A stretch of DNA of 64,000 nt from Enterobacter sp. R1(2018). Its GTDB lineage: Bacteria; Pseudomonadota; Gammaproteobacteria; Enterobacterales; Enterobacteriaceae. This document shows, piece after piece, positions 33,412-44,084 of the stretch. The DNA is taken from positions 30,777 to 94,776 of the forward strand of contig NZ_RCAA01000055.1 in NCBI RefSeq assembly GCF_003628475.1. Reading direction: 5' to 3'. Both the position numbers and the translations under genes were made by a program. Below the pieces are notes generated by a model, which was not told where the DNA came from, did no database searches, and saw only the letters and a program-made list of their open reading frames with translations. The first letter of the stretch is position 1. Each line of letters begins with the position of its first letter.

Positions 33412-34344
33412 GTGGATAAAATTTTCGTCGATGAGGCGGTCAGTGAACTGCACACCATTCAGGACATGCTGCGCTGGGCAGTCAGCCGCTTTAGCGCCGC
33501 CAACATCTGGTATGGTCACGGCACCGATAACCCGTGGGATGAAGCCGTTCAGCTGGTGCTGCCAAGCCTCTATCTGCCGCTGGATATTCCCGAAGATATG
33601 CGCACGGCGCGTCTGACCCCAAGCGAGCGCCACCGCATCGTCGAGCGCGTCATTCGCCGGGTGAACGAACGTATTCCGGTAGCCTATCTCACTAACAAAG
33701 CCTGGTTCTGCGGCCACGAGTTTTACGTGGACGAACGCGTACTGGTGCCGCGTTCGCCTATTGGCGAGCTGATTACCAACCGTTTTGCCGGCCTTTACGA
33801 TGCCGAACCGCAGCACATTCTTGATATGTGTACCGGCAGCGGCTGCATCGCCATCGCCTGCGCTTACGAATTCACGAATGCGGAAGTAGACGCGGTGGAT
33901 ATCTCCCTTGATGCCCTGGCGGTTGCCGAGCAAAACATCGCCGAGCACGGTCTGGAAAACCAGGTTACGCCGATTCGCTCAGACCTGTTCCGCGACCTGC
34001 CGAAGGTGCAGTACGATATTATCGTCACCAATCCGCCGTACGTTGACGCGGAGGATATGTCCGATCTGCCGGGTGAATTCCGCTTTGAGCCTGAATTAGG
34101 CCTGGCGGCAGGAAGCGATGGTCTGAAGCTTGCGCGCCGCATTCTGGCCTGCGCGCCGGATTACCTGGCCGACGGCGGGATTCTGATTTGTGAAGTGGGT
34201 AACAGCATGGTACATCTGATGGAGCAGTACCCGGAGGTGCCGTTCACCTGGCTTGAGTTCGACAACGGCGGTGACGGCGTCTTTATGCTGACCAAATCGC
34301 AGCTGATTGCGGCTCGCGAACATTTCAGCATCTATAAAGACTGA
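33412..34344 (+). CDS. prmB: 50S protein L3 glutamine methyltransferase PrmB
   Basis: 310 residues, equal to E. coli, starting with GTG (GGAGGGCAAC upstream). SAM-dependent N5-glutamine methyltransferase: SAM site [19 protein letters not shown] near 140 and the catalytic NPPY in [15 protein letters not shown] near 205. It methylates Gln150 of ribosomal protein L3 and aids 50S assembly. Followed by a terminator, then aroC. Confidence 0.96.
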   Translation: MDKIFVDEAVSELHTIQDMLRWAVSRFSAANIWYGHGTDNPWDEAVQLVLPSLYLPLDIPEDMRTARLTPSERHRIVERVIRRVNERIPVAYLTNKAWFCGHEFYVDERVLVPRSPIGELITNRFAGLYDAEPQHILDMCTGSGCIAIACAYEFTNAEVDAVDISLDALAVAEQNIAEHGLENQVTPIRSDLFRDLPKVQYDIIVTNPPYVDAEDMSDLPGEFRFEPELGLAAGSDGLKLARRILACAPDYLADGGILICEVGNSMVHLMEQYPEVPFTWLEFDNGGDGVFMLTKSQLIAAREHFSIYKD

Positions 34345-34352
34345 TTCGCGTA

Positions 34353-34376
34353 ACGAGCCTGCGGGCTCGTTTTTCT
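34353..34376 (+). terminator. Terminator between prmB and aroC
   Basis: ACGAGCC-TGC-GGGCTCGT followed by TTTTTCTT. Confidence 0.75.
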
Positions 34377-34419
34377 TCCCGCGACCCCAACACAACAAAG
34401 ACAACGGTAAGGAGCCGTG

Positions 34420-35505
34420 ATGGCAGGCAACAGTATTGGACAGGTATTTCGCGTAACGACATTTGGTGAATCTCACGGCGTAGCGCTGGGCTGTATCGTG
34501 GACGGCGTGCCGCCGGGCATTCCTCTTACGGAAGCCGACCTGCAGCACGACCTCGATCGCCGCCGCCCGGGCACCTCCCGTTACACCACCCAGCGTCGCG
34601 AGCCGGACCAGGTTAAGATTCTCTCTGGCGTGTTTGAAGGCGTCACCACCGGCACCAGCATCGGCCTGCTGATTGAAAATACCGATCAGCGCTCTCAGGA
34701 TTACAGCGCCATCAAAGACGTGTTCCGTCCAGGCCATGCCGATTACACCTATGAACAAAAATACGGCCTGCGCGATTACCGTGGCGGCGGTCGTTCTTCC
34801 GCACGTGAAACCGCGATGCGCGTGGCCGCGGGCGCTATCGCCAAAAAATATCTGGCGCAAAAATACGGCATCATCATTCGCGGTTGCCTGACGCAGATGG
34901 GCGACGTGCCGCTTGAAATCAAAGACTGGGAACAGGTGGAGCAAAACCCGTTCTTCTGCCCGGATCCGGACAAAATCGAAACCCTCGACGAGCTGATGCG
35001 CGCGCTGAAAAAAGAAGGCGACTCCATCGGTGCGAAGGTAACCGTATTGGCGGATAACGTGCCGCCGGGCCTTGGCGAGCCGGTATTCGACCGTTTAGAC
35101 GCGGACATCGCTCACGCTTTAATGAGCATCAACGCCGTGAAGGGCGTGGAAATCGGCGAAGGTTTCGGCGCAGTGAACCTGCGCGGCAGCCAGAACCGTG
35201 ACGAAATAACCAAAGAAGGCTTCCAGAGCAACCATGCGGGCGGCATTCTCGGCGGCATCAGCAGCGGCCAGCAGATCGTAGCCACTATGGCGCTGAAACC
35301 GACCTCCAGCATTATGGTGCCGGGGCACACGATTAATCGTGAAGGCGAAGAGGTGGAAATGGTCACCCGCGGGCGCCACGATCCTTGCGTCGGCATTCGC
35401 GCGGTGCCGATCGCTGAAGCGATGCTGGCTATCGTGCTGATGGATCATCTGCTGCGCCAACGCGCCCAGAATGCCGATGTAACCACTCCTTTACCACGCT
35501 GGTAA
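34420..35505 (+). CDS. aroC: Chorismate synthase AroC
   Basis: 361 residues from ATG 34420 (GGAG six bases upstream; the GTG just before is not needed and E. coli AroC starts MAGNTIGQ). It converts 5-enolpyruvylshikimate-3-phosphate to chorismate using reduced FMN. The three family signatures are visible: [38 protein letters not shown], and [19 protein letters not shown]. mepA starts four bases after its stop, so aroC-mepA-yfcA-epmC form an operon. Confidence 0.97.
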   Translation: MAGNSIGQVFRVTTFGESHGVALGCIVDGVPPGIPLTEADLQHDLDRRRPGTSRYTTQRREPDQVKILSGVFEGVTTGTSIGLLIENTDQRSQDYSAIKDVFRPGHADYTYEQKYGLRDYRGGGRSSARETAMRVAAGAIAKKYLAQKYGIIIRGCLTQMGDVPLEIKDWEQVEQNPFFCPDPDKIETLDELMRALKKEGDSIGAKVTVLADNVPPGLGEPVFDRLDADIAHALMSINAVKGVEIGEGFGAVNLRGSQNRDEITKEGFQSNHAGGILGGISSGQQIVATMALKPTSSIMVPGHTINREGEEVEMVTRGRHDPCVGIRAVPIAEAMLAIVLMDHLLRQRAQNADVTTPLPRW

Positions 35506-35509
35506 CGCG

Positions 35510-36334
35510 ATGAAAAAAGCTCTCGTGGGGCTGCTGGCGCTGGCTGTCAGCGCTACAACCTTCGCCGCTACGCCGTGGCAAAAAATCAGCCATCCGGTTG
35601 CGGGCAGCCCGCAGTCCCTCGGCGCTTTTTCCAATGGCTGTATCGTGGGTGCCCACGAACTGCCGCTCAACGATCCGCGCTATCAGGTGATGCGTCAGGA
35701 TCAGCGGCGCTATTTCGGCCACCCCGATTTAGTGATGTTCATCCAGCGTCTGAGCAACCAGACGAGCCAGCTGGGCCTTGGTACGGTGCTGGTTGGCGAT
35801 ATGGGGATGGCCGCGGGCGGGCGCTTTAACTCCGGCCATGCCAGCCATCAGACCGGCCTCGATGTCGATATCTTCCTGCAGCTGCCGAAAACGCGCTGGA
35901 CGTCGTCACAGCTACTTAAACCTCAGGCGCTGGATCTGGTTGCCAGCGACAACCGGCACGTGGTGCAAAGCCTGTGGCGGCCGGAAATCAGCAGCCTGAT
36001 CAAGCTGGCGGCAAAAGATAATGACGTGACGCGCATCTTCGTTAACCCGGCGATTAAGCAGCAGCTTTGCCTGGACGCAGGTGCCGATCGCGACTGGCTG
36101 CGGAAGGTTCGTCCGTGGTTCCAGCATCGCGCGCATATGCATGTGCGGCTGCGCTGTCCGGCAGATAGCCTTGAGTGTGAGGATCAGCCTCTGCCGCCGC
36201 CTGGTGACGGCTGCGGCGCCGAACTGCAAAGCTGGTTTGCGCCTCCGGCGCCGGGCAGTACGCCGCCGAAAAAGAAAACGCCGCCTCCAATACCGGCTTC
36301 ATGCCAGGCCTTGCTGGATAAGCACGCACTCTGA
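35510..36334 (+). CDS. mepA: Penicillin-insensitive murein endopeptidase MepA
   Basis: 274 residues, as in E. coli. Signal peptide [23 protein letters not shown]-family zinc peptidase that cuts DD- and LD-crosslinks in peptidoglycan in the periplasm. Zinc ligands in [15 protein letters not shown] (His, Asp) and [10 protein letters not shown] (His). Six Cys in the C-terminal half may form disulfides; the end is Pro/Lys-rich ([16 protein letters not shown]). Confidence 0.95.
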   Translation: MKKALVGLLALAVSATTFAATPWQKISHPVAGSPQSLGAFSNGCIVGAHELPLNDPRYQVMRQDQRRYFGHPDLVMFIQRLSNQTSQLGLGTVLVGDMGMAAGGRFNSGHASHQTGLDVDIFLQLPKTRWTSSQLLKPQALDLVASDNRHVVQSLWRPEISSLIKLAAKDNDVTRIFVNPAIKQQLCLDAGADRDWLRKVRPWFQHRAHMHVRLRCPADSLECEDQPLPPPGDGCGAELQSWFAPPAPGSTPPKKKTPPPIPASCQALLDKHAL

Positions 36335-36345
36335 CGGATAAGTTC

Positions 36346-37143
36346 ATGGAATGGTTTATGGTTTCTCCCCTGATGCTGGTGGCGCTGTTTTTCGTCGCCC
36401 TGCTGGCAGGGTTTATTGATGCGCTGGCGGGCGGCGGCGGATTGTTGACCGTGCCTGCCTTACTGGCGGCCGGTATGTCTCCGGCGCAGGCGCTGGCGAC
36501 CAACAAGCTTCAGGCCTGCGGCGGGTCGGTTTCAGCCTCGCTCTATTTTATTCGCCGTAAGGTGGTGAGTCTGGCCGATCAGAAGCTCAATATTCTGATG
36601 ACGTTTCTCGGCTCCACTACCGGCGCGCTGCTGGTGCAGCACGTGAAATCCGATGTTTTGCGCCAGATCCTGCCGCTGTTGGTGATTGGCATCGGCCTCT
36701 ATTTTTTGCTGATGCCAAAGCTTGGGGAAGAAGACCGGCAGCGCCGTCTGTACGGTTTGCCTTTTGCGTTAATCGCCGGCGGCTGCGTAGGCTTTTACGA
36801 CGGTTTTTTCGGCCCCGGCGCGGGTTCGTTTTACGCGCTGGCGTTTGTGACGCTGTGCGGTTTTAACCTCGCGAAATCTACCGCGCACGCCAAGGTGCTG
36901 AACGCCACCTCGAACCTCGGCGGGCTGCTGCTGTTTATTGTCGGCGGCAAGGTGATTTGGGGGACCGGCTTTGTGATGATGGCCGGGCAGTTTTTGGGCG
37001 CGCGTATGGGCTCGCGTCTGGTACTGAGCAAAGGGCAAAAGCTTATCCGGCCGATGATTGTGATTGTCTCGGCGGTGATGAGTGCCAAACTGTTATTTGA
37101 TAGCCACGGAACGGAGATCCTCCACTGGCTGGGGGCAGTATGA
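36346..37143 (+). CDS. yfcA: TSUP-family membrane transporter YfcA
   Basis: 265 residues with about eight membrane helices (MLVALFFVALLAGFIDALAG; ILPLLVIGIGLYFLL; GLLLFIVGGKVIWGTGFVMM; LIRPMIVIVSAVMSAKLLF), of the TauE/SafE-type anion exporter family. The Gly-rich IDALAGGGGLLTVPALLAAG and its repeat FYDGFFGPGAGSFYALAFV are family hallmarks. Substrate unknown. It overlaps the epmC reading frame start by a few bases. Confidence 0.92.
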   Translation: MEWFMVSPLMLVALFFVALLAGFIDALAGGGGLLTVPALLAAGMSPAQALATNKLQACGGSVSASLYFIRRKVVSLADQKLNILMTFLGSTTGALLVQHVKSDVLRQILPLLVIGIGLYFLLMPKLGEEDRQRRLYGLPFALIAGGCVGFYDGFFGPGAGSFYALAFVTLCGFNLAKSTAHAKVLNATSNLGGLLLFIVGGKVIWGTGFVMMAGQFLGARMGSRLVLSKGQKLIRPMIVIVSAVMSAKLLFDSHGTEILHWLGAV

Positions 37144-37145
37144 AT

Positions 37146-37694
37146 ATGAGTAAAGAACACCATTATCAGGAGCTGATCGATATCTTCGACGGCTGTTTTA
37201 AAGATGATTTTAATACCCGTCTGATTAAAGGCGACGACGAACCGATCTATCTTCCTGCTGATGAAGAGGTGCCGTACAACCGCATCGTCTTTGCCCACGG
37301 CTACTACGCCAGCGGCATGCACGAGATTTCGCACTGGTGTATCGCCGGTAAAGCGCGCCGCGAGCTGGTGGATTTTGGGTACTGGTATTGCCCGGACGGG
37401 CGCGATGCGCAGACGCAAAGCCGGTTCGAGGACGTGGAAGTCAAGCCGCAGGCCCTGGAGTGGCTGCTGTGCGCGGCGGCGGGCTTTCCGTTTAACGTCA
37501 GCTGCGACAACCTGAGCGGCGATTTTGAACCGGACAGAATTGCTTTCCAGCGCCGGGTATATGCCCAGGTAATGACTTATCTTGAAGAAGGCATCCCCGA
37601 GCGTCCCGCGCGCCTGATGGCGGCCCTGCGCGACTATTACAAAACTCCGCCGGTAACAGCTGACCTGTTCCCTTGGCCGGAAGATTTACACTAA
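37146..37694 (+). CDS. epmC: Elongation factor P hydroxylase EpmC
   Basis: 182 residues from ATG 37146, the E. coli length (ATG 37140 is two codons earlier). It hydroxylates the beta-lysylated Lys34 of EF-P. A metal-binding HEISHWCIAG motif near 60 and FGYWYCPDGRDAQTQS are strongly conserved with E. coli YfcM. It is cytosolic and translationally linked to yfcA. Confidence 0.94.
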   Translation: MSKEHHYQELIDIFDGCFKDDFNTRLIKGDDEPIYLPADEEVPYNRIVFAHGYYASGMHEISHWCIAGKARRELVDFGYWYCPDGRDAQTQSRFEDVEVKPQALEWLLCAAAGFPFNVSCDNLSGDFEPDRIAFQRRVYAQVMTYLEEGIPERPARLMAALRDYYKTPPVTADLFPWPEDLH

Positions 37695-37721
37695 TTACCT
37701 GCAAATGAGGACGTAAGTACG

Positions 37722-38000
37722 ATGATCGCGGAATTTGAAACTCGCATTCTGGCGTTAATTGATGGGATGGTGGAGCAGGCCAGTGATGACGAGCTGTTTG
37801 CCAGCGGTTATCTGCGCGGCCACCTCACTCTGGCGGTAGCGGAGCTGGAACACGGCAACGACCATTCGCCGGAAGCGCTGCACGCGGCGGTTTCCAGCAG
37901 CCTGGAAAAAGCCATACAGGCGGGCGAGCTGTCTCCGCGCGACCAGTCTCTGGTGCTGGGCATGTGGGATAACCTTTATCAGCAGGCGGAGTTTAAGTAA
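37722..38000 (+). CDS. yfcL: YfcL family protein
   Basis: 92 residues, all-helical and acidic ([55 protein letters not shown]), matching E. coli YfcL in length and place between epmC and mnmC. Function unknown. GAGGACGTAAGTACG gives the ribosome site. Confidence 0.92.
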   Translation: MIAEFETRILALIDGMVEQASDDELFASGYLRGHLTLAVAELEHGNDHSPEALHAAVSSSLEKAIQAGELSPRDQSLVLGMWDNLYQQAEFK

Positions 38001-38012
38001 TCCGTAACGGGC

Positions 38013-38093
38013 GGTGGATGGCGCTCGCGCTTATCCACCCTACAAAATACTTGAAGATGTTCTACAGGTCGGGCGGCGCCTGAACCACCCGAC
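38013..38093. repeat. Pair of REP-like palindromes
   Basis: GGTGGATGGCGCTCGCGC with TTATCCACC (38013-38039) and GTCGGGCGGCGCCTGAACCACCCGAC (split by loop, 38068-38093) lie between convergent yfcL and mnmC. Their imperfect-palindrome form and followed-by-TACA/ACAAAA pattern resemble enterobacterial REP/BIME units. Confidence 0.65.
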
Positions 38094-38097
38094 AAAA

Positions 38098-40098
38098 TTA
38101 ACGTACTTCTCTTCCCTTGAGCAGCTTTCTCACCCAGAAACGATTCGGGCTTAACGCCGCAAGCGTTGTGCTGTCCAGCGGAATCGGCTCATCGCTCATT
38201 TGCGCCGCCAGAATTTCTGCCGCCAGCGGGGCGGTACATAATCCCCTTGAACCCAATCCTGCCAGCATAAACAGATTGCCGTAGACCGGTGCCGGCGCGG
38301 CGTTTTCTTTATCTTCGACGAGATTAGCGTAGCCTGTCAGCGTGCGCTGATAATCCGCTACGCTGCCGATGATGGGCAGATGATCGCGCGTGGCGCAGCG
38401 TACCCCGCAGCGCGCTTCGCCAGCGGAAACGTCCACTTCCTGCGGCCAGGCTTCATCCGGCAGGCAGTTAATCAGGCGCTGCCGGTTATGCTGCTGATCT
38501 TCCTCGTTGTACTGCATATCCTTTACGCCGCGATGGTAGCTGGCGCCGATGCAGTGCTGCTGATTGTGCGGATTAAGCGGCGTCAGATAGCCGTCGTAGC
38601 ACAGCACCTGGCGCAGCCTGGCAAGGGATGCGCTGGTTGGAATATGGCTCACCTGGCCGCCCACTGCGGAAACCGGCAGCTTTTCGGTTTGCGCGAAGGC
38701 GTTTATCTGATGTCCGTTCGCCAGTACCACCACCGATTGCTGCTGGGGCTGCCGTCCGGCAAAACTTAACTTCCAGCCGTCGGCTATTTTATCCAGCGCC
38801 GTCACCCGATGTCCGTAATGCGTCTTCATCCCTTGCCGCCGCGCCAGTTCGATTGCGCCCGAGGTAAGCTGCGCCGGGCATAGCCAGCCGCCCAGCGGAT
38901 AGGTGATGCCGCCGCAGCCTGTTGCAACGCCGCTTATTTCGGCCACGGTTTTTTCATCCACGGCGTGAGCAAGCGCATCCGGAAACGCGAGGCTCAGCAT
39001 CTGGTCGATTTTGTGCCGGCTTCTTTCATCCCAGCCGAGCTGCGTGACGCCGCACCAGTCATGATCAAAAGCGACGGGCAGCGAATCATACAGACGGCGG
39101 GCAAAGGTGAAGGCCGCGGCGAAGAAGGCGGTGAGCGCAGCGTCATGCGTGCTTAAAAGCGGGTAAAGCGCCCCCTGACGATTACCGGAAGCGCCCTGCG
39201 CGGCGGCGTCATCTTCGCAGTAAAGCGTCACCTGCCAGCCGCGGCGGAGCAGGGCGAGGGAGAGCAGGGCGCTGGCAACGCCGCCGCCTACGATCGCCGC
39301 CTCTTTACCTTGTGCCGCCGGGCGCGCATACCATGGCGCCTGAGGCCGAAAAGGAAGCTCCTGTTCCATCACCCCGGTCAACATGGTGCGCTTGCGCCCG
39401 AAGCCTTTGGCTTTCGTCATGGTGAAGCCGGCTTCAGCGAGCCCGCGGCGTACGAAGCCCGCGCAGGTAAAAGTCGCCAGCGTGCCGCCGGGGCGGGCCA
39501 GCTTCGCCATGGCGTTAAATAGCTGCTGGGTCCACATATCCGGGTTTTTTGAGGGGGCAAAACCATCAAGGAACCAGGCATCAACCTGATTCGTCAAAGT
39601 GTCATCCAGCTGTGGTATCAGTTCATTAATATCGCCAAACCACAGGTCGAGCGTGATTCTTCCCTGCGCCAGCAGCAGGCGGTGGCAGCCCGGCACCGGC
39701 AGCGGCCACTGCTGCTGGAGCGCCTCGGCGAACTCCGCCAGTTCCGGCCAGTGGCCGTGAGCCGTGCGTAAATCAGCGGCCGTGAGCGGGAATTTTTCAA
39801 AACTGATGAAATGAAGCCGCTGCAACCGGGCCTGCGGCTGTTTCCGGCAGAAATCTTCAAAAGCCTGCCATAAAGTCAAAAAGTTAAGTCCCGTACCAAA
39901 GCCGCTTTCGCCGACGACAAAGAGCGAACGCTCGTGGGATGCGAAACGTTCTGACAGCCTATTTCCCTGCAGAAAGACATAACGAGTTTCTTCCAGTCCA
40001 TTATCATTAGAGAAGTACACGTCATCAAACTCTCGGGATACAGGTGTACCTTCTTCGTTAAAGCCAAGGTTTGCGGTTTGTATAGGGGAGTGTTTCAC
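38098..40098 (-). CDS. mnmC: Bifunctional tRNA wobble-uridine enzyme MnmC
   Basis: 666 residues from GTG 40098 ([13 protein letters not shown], matching E. coli MKHYSIQPANLEF); the frame extends 20 codons upstream without likeness. N-terminal SAM-dependent methyltransferase (MnmC2; [36 protein letters not shown]) and C-terminal FAD oxidoreductase (MnmC1; [20 protein letters not shown] near 265). It converts cmnm5s2U34 to mnm5s2U34 in tRNA. Divergent from fabB. Confidence 0.96.
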   Translation of the reverse strand: MKHSPIQTANLGFNEEGTPVSREFDDVYFSNDNGLEETRYVFLQGNRLSERFASHERSLFVVGESGFGTGLNFLTLWQAFEDFCRKQPQARLQRLHFISFEKFPLTAADLRTAHGHWPELAEFAEALQQQWPLPVPGCHRLLLAQGRITLDLWFGDINELIPQLDDTLTNQVDAWFLDGFAPSKNPDMWTQQLFNAMAKLARPGGTLATFTCAGFVRRGLAEAGFTMTKAKGFGRKRTMLTGVMEQELPFRPQAPWYARPAAQGKEAAIVGGGVASALLSLALLRRGWQVTLYCEDDAAAQGASGNRQGALYPLLSTHDAALTAFFAAAFTFARRLYDSLPVAFDHDWCGVTQLGWDERSRHKIDQMLSLAFPDALAHAVDEKTVAEISGVATGCGGITYPLGGWLCPAQLTSGAIELARRQGMKTHYGHRVTALDKIADGWKLSFAGRQPQQQSVVVLANGHQINAFAQTEKLPVSAVGGQVSHIPTSASLARLRQVLCYDGYLTPLNPHNQQHCIGASYHRGVKDMQYNEEDQQHNRQRLINCLPDEAWPQEVDVSAGEARCGVRCATRDHLPIIGSVADYQRTLTGYANLVEDKENAAPAPVYGNLFMLAGLGSRGLCTAPLAAEILAAQMSDEPIPLDSTTLAALSPNRFWVRKLLKGREVR

Positions 40099-40175
40099 GT
40101 AAGTTACTCGTCTGGCAGGCGGTGAAAGGATAGTAACGATGTGTGCGAAGCGGCGCAAATTTCACGCCGATTTGG

Positions 40176-40190
40176 CTGATCGGACTTGTT
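40176..40190 (+). promoter_or_regulatory. FadR activator site of fabB
   Basis: CTGATCGGACTTGTT, the same core as the E. coli fabA/fabB FadR sites (CTGATCGGACTTGTT-like), placed 66 bases upstream of the fabB ATG and just before the FabR palindrome. FadR activates unsaturated fatty acid synthesis genes. Confidence 0.75.
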
Positions 40191-40192
40191 CG

Positions 40193-40209
40193 GCGTACAA
40201 GTGTACGCT
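40193..40209 (+). promoter_or_regulatory. FabR operator of fabB
   Basis: GCGTACAAGTGTACGCT, a near-perfect palindrome matching the FabR operator (AGCGTACA-N-TGTACGCT) found before fabA and fabB; repression would respond to the unsaturated/saturated acyl ratio. Confidence 0.82.
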
Positions 40210-40255
40210 ATTGTGCCAGTCGAAATCCTAAATAGTGCAGTGGAAGAGGTATTGA

Positions 40256-41476
40256 ATGAAACGTGCAGTGATTACTGGCCTGGGCATCGTTTCCAGCATC
40301 GGTAATAACCAGCAGGAAGTCCTGGCATCTCTGCGTGAAGGACGCTCAGGGATCACCTTCTCTCAAGAGTTGAAAGACTCTGGCATGCGTAGCCACGTGT
40401 GGGGTAACGTCAAGCTGGACACCACCGGCCTCATCGATCGCAAAATTGTGCGTTTCATGAGCGATGCATCCATCTATGCTTACCTGTCAATGGAACAGGC
40501 TATTCAGGACGCCGGTCTGAGCGACGAAGTTTACCAGAACAATCCGCGGGTCGGCCTGATTGCAGGTTCCGGCGGCGGTTCTCCTCGCTATCAGGTGTTC
40601 GGTGCGGACGCCATGCGTAGCCCGCGCGGCCTGAAAGCGGTCGGCCCTTATGTGGTGACGAAGGCGATGGGCTCCGGCGTTTCCGCCTGCCTCGCCACGC
40701 CGTTCAAAATCCACGGCGTGAACTACTCCATCAGCTCCGCATGCGCAACCTCTTCACACTGCATCGGCAACGCGGTTGAGCAAATTCAGCTGGGCAAACA
40801 GGACATCGTCTTTGCCGGCGGCGGCGAAGAGCTGTGCTGGGAAATGGCCTGCGAGTTCGATGCCATGGGCGCGCTGTCCACCAAATATAACGAAGAGCCG
40901 GCTAAAGCTTCCCGTACTTACGATGCCAACCGCGACGGTTTCGTTATCGCAGGCGGTGGCGGCATGGTTGTGGTTGAAGAGCTCGAGCACGCGCTGGCGC
41001 GCGGCGCGCACATCTACGCTGAAATCGTCGGCTACGGCGCGACGTCCGACGGCGCGGATATGGTCGCTCCATCCGGCGAAGGCGCGGTGCGCTGCATGAA
41101 GATGGCGATGCACGGCGTTGATACCCCAATCGACTATCTGAACACCCACGGCACCTCCACGCCGGTTGGCGATGTGAAAGAGCTTGGCGCAATTCGCGAA
41201 GTGTTCGGCGACAACTCTCCGGCGATGTCCGCAACCAAAGCGATGACCGGCCACTCCCTGGGCGCCGCAGGCGTGCAGGAAGCTATCTACTCTCTGCTGA
41301 TGCTCGAACATGGCTTTATCGCCCCAAGCATTAATATTGAAGAGATGGACGAGCAGGCGAAAGGTCTGAACATCGTTACCGAAACCACCGAGCGTAAGCT
41401 GCACACCGTGATGTCCAACAGCTTCGGCTTCGGCGGCACCAACGCCACGCTGGTGATGCGTAAAGTTAACGCGTAA
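40256..41476 (+). CDS. fabB: 3-oxoacyl-ACP synthase I FabB
   Basis: 406 residues, as E. coli. Condensing enzyme elongating acyl-ACP with malonyl-ACP, essential for unsaturated fatty acids. Catalytic Cys163 in [14 protein letters not shown], His in [11 protein letters not shown] (about 298), Lys in [15 protein letters not shown] (328) with His (333), and the Gly-rich [14 protein letters not shown] end. GGAAGAGGT ribosome site. Regulated by FabR and FadR sites upstream; a terminator follows. Confidence 0.98.
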   Translation: MKRAVITGLGIVSSIGNNQQEVLASLREGRSGITFSQELKDSGMRSHVWGNVKLDTTGLIDRKIVRFMSDASIYAYLSMEQAIQDAGLSDEVYQNNPRVGLIAGSGGGSPRYQVFGADAMRSPRGLKAVGPYVVTKAMGSGVSACLATPFKIHGVNYSISSACATSSHCIGNAVEQIQLGKQDIVFAGGGEELCWEMACEFDAMGALSTKYNEEPAKASRTYDANRDGFVIAGGGGMVVVEELEHALARGAHIYAEIVGYGATSDGADMVAPSGEGAVRCMKMAMHGVDTPIDYLNTHGTSTPVGDVKELGAIREVFGDNSPAMSATKAMTGHSLGAAGVQEAIYSLLMLEHGFIAPSINIEEMDEQAKGLNIVTETTERKLHTVMSNSFGFGGTNATLVMRKVNA

Positions 41477-41495
41477 TTCGCAGCGTTGAATAATC

Positions 41496-41521
41496 GGGGC
41501 GCCTTTGGGCGCCCTTTTTTG
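41496..41521 (+). terminator. Terminator of fabB
   Basis: GGGGCGCC-TTT-GGGCGCCC followed by TTTTTT. Confidence 0.88.
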
Positions 41522-41693
41522 TCTGTACGCAGATTGACGAACCGGCCGTTTGACGGCACTATAGCCGGCCATAACATTATCTTATTGATAATGCGTAAGC
41601 GTTCAACGTTAACCAACGCACCTTTAATCTGACTATCAGATAGAGAGGCGCGGTGTTTCCTCGCCTTACTCTGCTGTAAATGGAGTAAGCAGT

Positions 41694-42875
41694 ATGTCTA
41701 CGACCCTTGATTCCCATCTAAAAAAGCCGAAGTCGGCTAACGGCCAGCTTTTCAAAATCACCTTTGCTATTTTCCTGACCTATATGACCGTCGGCCTGCC
41801 GCTGCCCGTTATTCCTCTGTTCGTTCATCAGCAGCTTGGCTATGGCAATACGATGGTCGGCATCGCCGTGGGTATTCAGTTCCTCGCCACGGTGCTGACG
41901 CGCGGCTATGCGGGGCGGCTTGCCGACCAGCAGGGCGCAAAGCGCTCCACCATTCAGGGCATGTTTGCCTGCGCGCTGGCAGGCGTCGCCTATCTGCTGG
42001 CGGCGCTGCTGCCCGTTGAGGCCGCCGTCAAATTCGCTTTGCTGATCGCCGGGCGCCTTATTCTTGGTTTTGGCGAAAGCCAGCTGCTGACGGGCACGCT
42101 GACATGGGGGATGGGGCTGGTGGGGCCCGCCCGCTCCGGCAAAGTGATGTCGTGGAACGGTATGGCGATGTATGGCGCGCTGGCCGCCGGTGCGCCGCTG
42201 GGGCTGCTGCTTAATAGCCATTGGGGATTCGTTGCGCTGGGCGCGACCACCATCGCGCTGCCGTTAGTTGCCCTGTTGTTTAACGGCCGCGTGCGGGCCG
42301 TGCCGGCCCATAAAGGCGAGCGCCCATCGCTGTTTGCCGTCATCGGGCTCATCTGGAAGCCCGGCCTCGGATTAGCGCTGCAGGGCGTTGGTTTTGCCGT
42401 CATCGGCACCTTTGTTTCGCTCTATTTTGCCTCAAAAGGCTGGGCGTGGGCGGGCTTCACGCTCACCGCATTTGGCGGCGCTTTCGTGCTGATGCGCGTT
42501 TTATTCGGCTGGATGCCGGATCGCTTTGGCGGTGTAAGGGTGGCGCTGGCTTCGCTGGTTATCGAGGCGGCGGGCCTTGCGCTACTGTGGCAGGCTCCCG
42601 TTGCCTGGGTTGCCCTGCTGGGCGCGGCGCTGACCGGCTGCGGCTGTTCGCTGATCTTCCCGGCGCTGGGTGTTGAGGTGGTCAAGCGCGTGCCGGCTCA
42701 GGTGCGCGGTACGGCGCTGGGCGGCTATGCCGCTTTTCAGGATATCTCCTATGGGGTCACAGGGCCGCTTACCGGGCTGCTGGCGACCTCATTTGGCTAT
42801 ACATCGGTGTTTTTAGCGGGCGCGATTTCTGCGGCAGTGGGGATTGTGGTTACGCTGGTGCCTTTCAGGAAGTAA
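41694..42875 (+). CDS. yfcJ: Major facilitator transporter YfcJ
   Basis: 393 residues with twelve membrane segments, of the YfcJ/YhhS group of MFS transporters. The loop 2-3 MFS motif is visible as [19 protein letters not shown] (G-X-LAD-X3-G-X-K), and the second half repeats [19 protein letters not shown]. The substrate is not known; YfcJ has been linked to sugar or herbicide efflux only tentatively. It sits between fabB and flk as in K-12. Confidence 0.9.
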   Translation: MSTTLDSHLKKPKSANGQLFKITFAIFLTYMTVGLPLPVIPLFVHQQLGYGNTMVGIAVGIQFLATVLTRGYAGRLADQQGAKRSTIQGMFACALAGVAYLLAALLPVEAAVKFALLIAGRLILGFGESQLLTGTLTWGMGLVGPARSGKVMSWNGMAMYGALAAGAPLGLLLNSHWGFVALGATTIALPLVALLFNGRVRAVPAHKGERPSLFAVIGLIWKPGLGLALQGVGFAVIGTFVSLYFASKGWAWAGFTLTAFGGAFVLMRVLFGWMPDRFGGVRVALASLVIEAAGLALLWQAPVAWVALLGAALTGCGCSLIFPALGVEVVKRVPAQVRGTALGGYAAFQDISYGVTGPLTGLLATSFGYTSVFLAGAISAAVGIVVTLVPFRK

Positions 42876-42951
42876 CGTACAAGCTTTTACAAAGTGGATG
42901 CGCAACGCGCCGTCCGCTTGACAGAATCCCCCTCAGGCCGAGGGGGCCGTT

Positions 42952-43959
42952 TTACACAACTAACCAGAATAAAATCATCACCACAATCAGCGCGGCTAAC
43001 GCCAGCCCCGGACGCGCCGAAACAGCTTTAAACGGCTCGATGAACGGGGCGATAAACGGATTATAGATAGGTTGAACGTTCTGTACCTCAGGCGCTGCTG
43101 CCTGATGGCGCTCAGCGCGCTTCAGGAAGACCTGGTTCAAAATATCCTGCACCTGCGCGGCGGTCAGCAACGTCTGTGGCGTGGCCTGGAATCGCTGCTG
43201 CGAATAATCCGTTATCTCTTTCCATTCCGCAGGTTCGAGCGGCTGCTTTAAAGCCGCCTGTACGGAATGCAGCGTAGGAGACGTTTGCTGGCTTAAGGTC
43301 TGGCGCGCCTGCAGCCAGGTGGTCAGCAGCGCAAAATGTTTTGCCGGTATCAGCTCGCCGGTTTTCACCCCGGACAGCTCCAGCATCGACTGCCAGATTT
43401 GCTTGCCGGACTCGCCCGTCGCCGCGGTAAGTTTCGCCACCTGCTGATTTAGCGCGCTGTGCTCAGCAGGCAGCAGCGGGCGGTCGGTAGCCGGGCGCTG
43501 CTGCGGCTGTGGAATGGTTAGCTGATTGTTTTGCAGCAGCGTAAGCACGGTTTTTAATTGTTGCGGCGTAAGCTGGCTGAGCGCGCTATGGCCGAACTCC
43601 CGGCGAATATAGTCGCTTACGGCCTGGCGATTATTGCCCTGCGGCAGCAGGTCGCTGAGCTGCTGCACAATCTGGCGCGTGGCGTGGGTAGTCTGCACGG
43701 TGGCCAGACGCTGATTGAGGTTTTGCTCGGCGGCCGGGAAATGGCGCGAGAGCAAAGGCATCTCGTTTTTCAGGCCCAGATCGTGTTTCACTCCCGCCCA
43801 CACTTCAGCGCTCTGCAGCTGGCTCAGGGCGACAATGCGGGTAATCAGGCGTTCCAGCACGGTACGCTGCTGAGAAGATAGCGGTAACTCGCCTGCGGCG
43901 GAAGGCGCGGGAGCGGGTTCTCCCGGAGGGCGAGGCGTAGCCCCCTGAATGGGTTGCAT
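42952..43959 (-). CDS. flk: Flagellar regulator Flk
   Basis: 335 residues (E. coli 331). A Gln/Pro-rich soluble protein with a single C-terminal membrane anchor (LALAALIVVMILFWLVV at the last 18 residues), facing the cytoplasm. Flk acts at the checkpoint that stops premature export of hook-class substrates and FlgM. N-terminal Pro-rich segment RPPGEPAPAPSAAGEL. Divergent from pdxB. Confidence 0.92.
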   Translation of the reverse strand: MQPIQGATPRPPGEPAPAPSAAGELPLSSQQRTVLERLITRIVALSQLQSAEVWAGVKHDLGLKNEMPLLSRHFPAAEQNLNQRLATVQTTHATRQIVQQLSDLLPQGNNRQAVSDYIRREFGHSALSQLTPQQLKTVLTLLQNNQLTIPQPQQRPATDRPLLPAEHSALNQQVAKLTAATGESGKQIWQSMLELSGVKTGELIPAKHFALLTTWLQARQTLSQQTSPTLHSVQAALKQPLEPAEWKEITDYSQQRFQATPQTLLTAAQVQDILNQVFLKRAERHQAAAPEVQNVQPIYNPFIAPFIEPFKAVSARPGLALAALIVVMILFWLVV

Positions 43960-44084
43960 AGCGTTGAATCCTTAATCTGGCCTGATGAGCGACAAAACAT
44001 TACACGGTAGTTGGTTATGCCCGGACGCCAGATTATGGCACACTATCGGGCTTATTCTCGACGATTAACAGACAGGTGCGTAAC

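Noticed and set aside
34096..34944. 282-codon minus-strand ORF across prmB and aroC
   Set aside because: Covers the 3' end of one real gene, a terminator and the start of another; shadow frame.
38013..38093. Insertion-sequence remnant between yfcL and mnmC
   Set aside because: No transposase fragment or target duplication; the palindromes fit REP-type repeats.
40754..41572. 272-codon minus-strand ORF opposite fabB
   Set aside because: Antisense shadow of fabB with His/Arg-rich, domain-free product.
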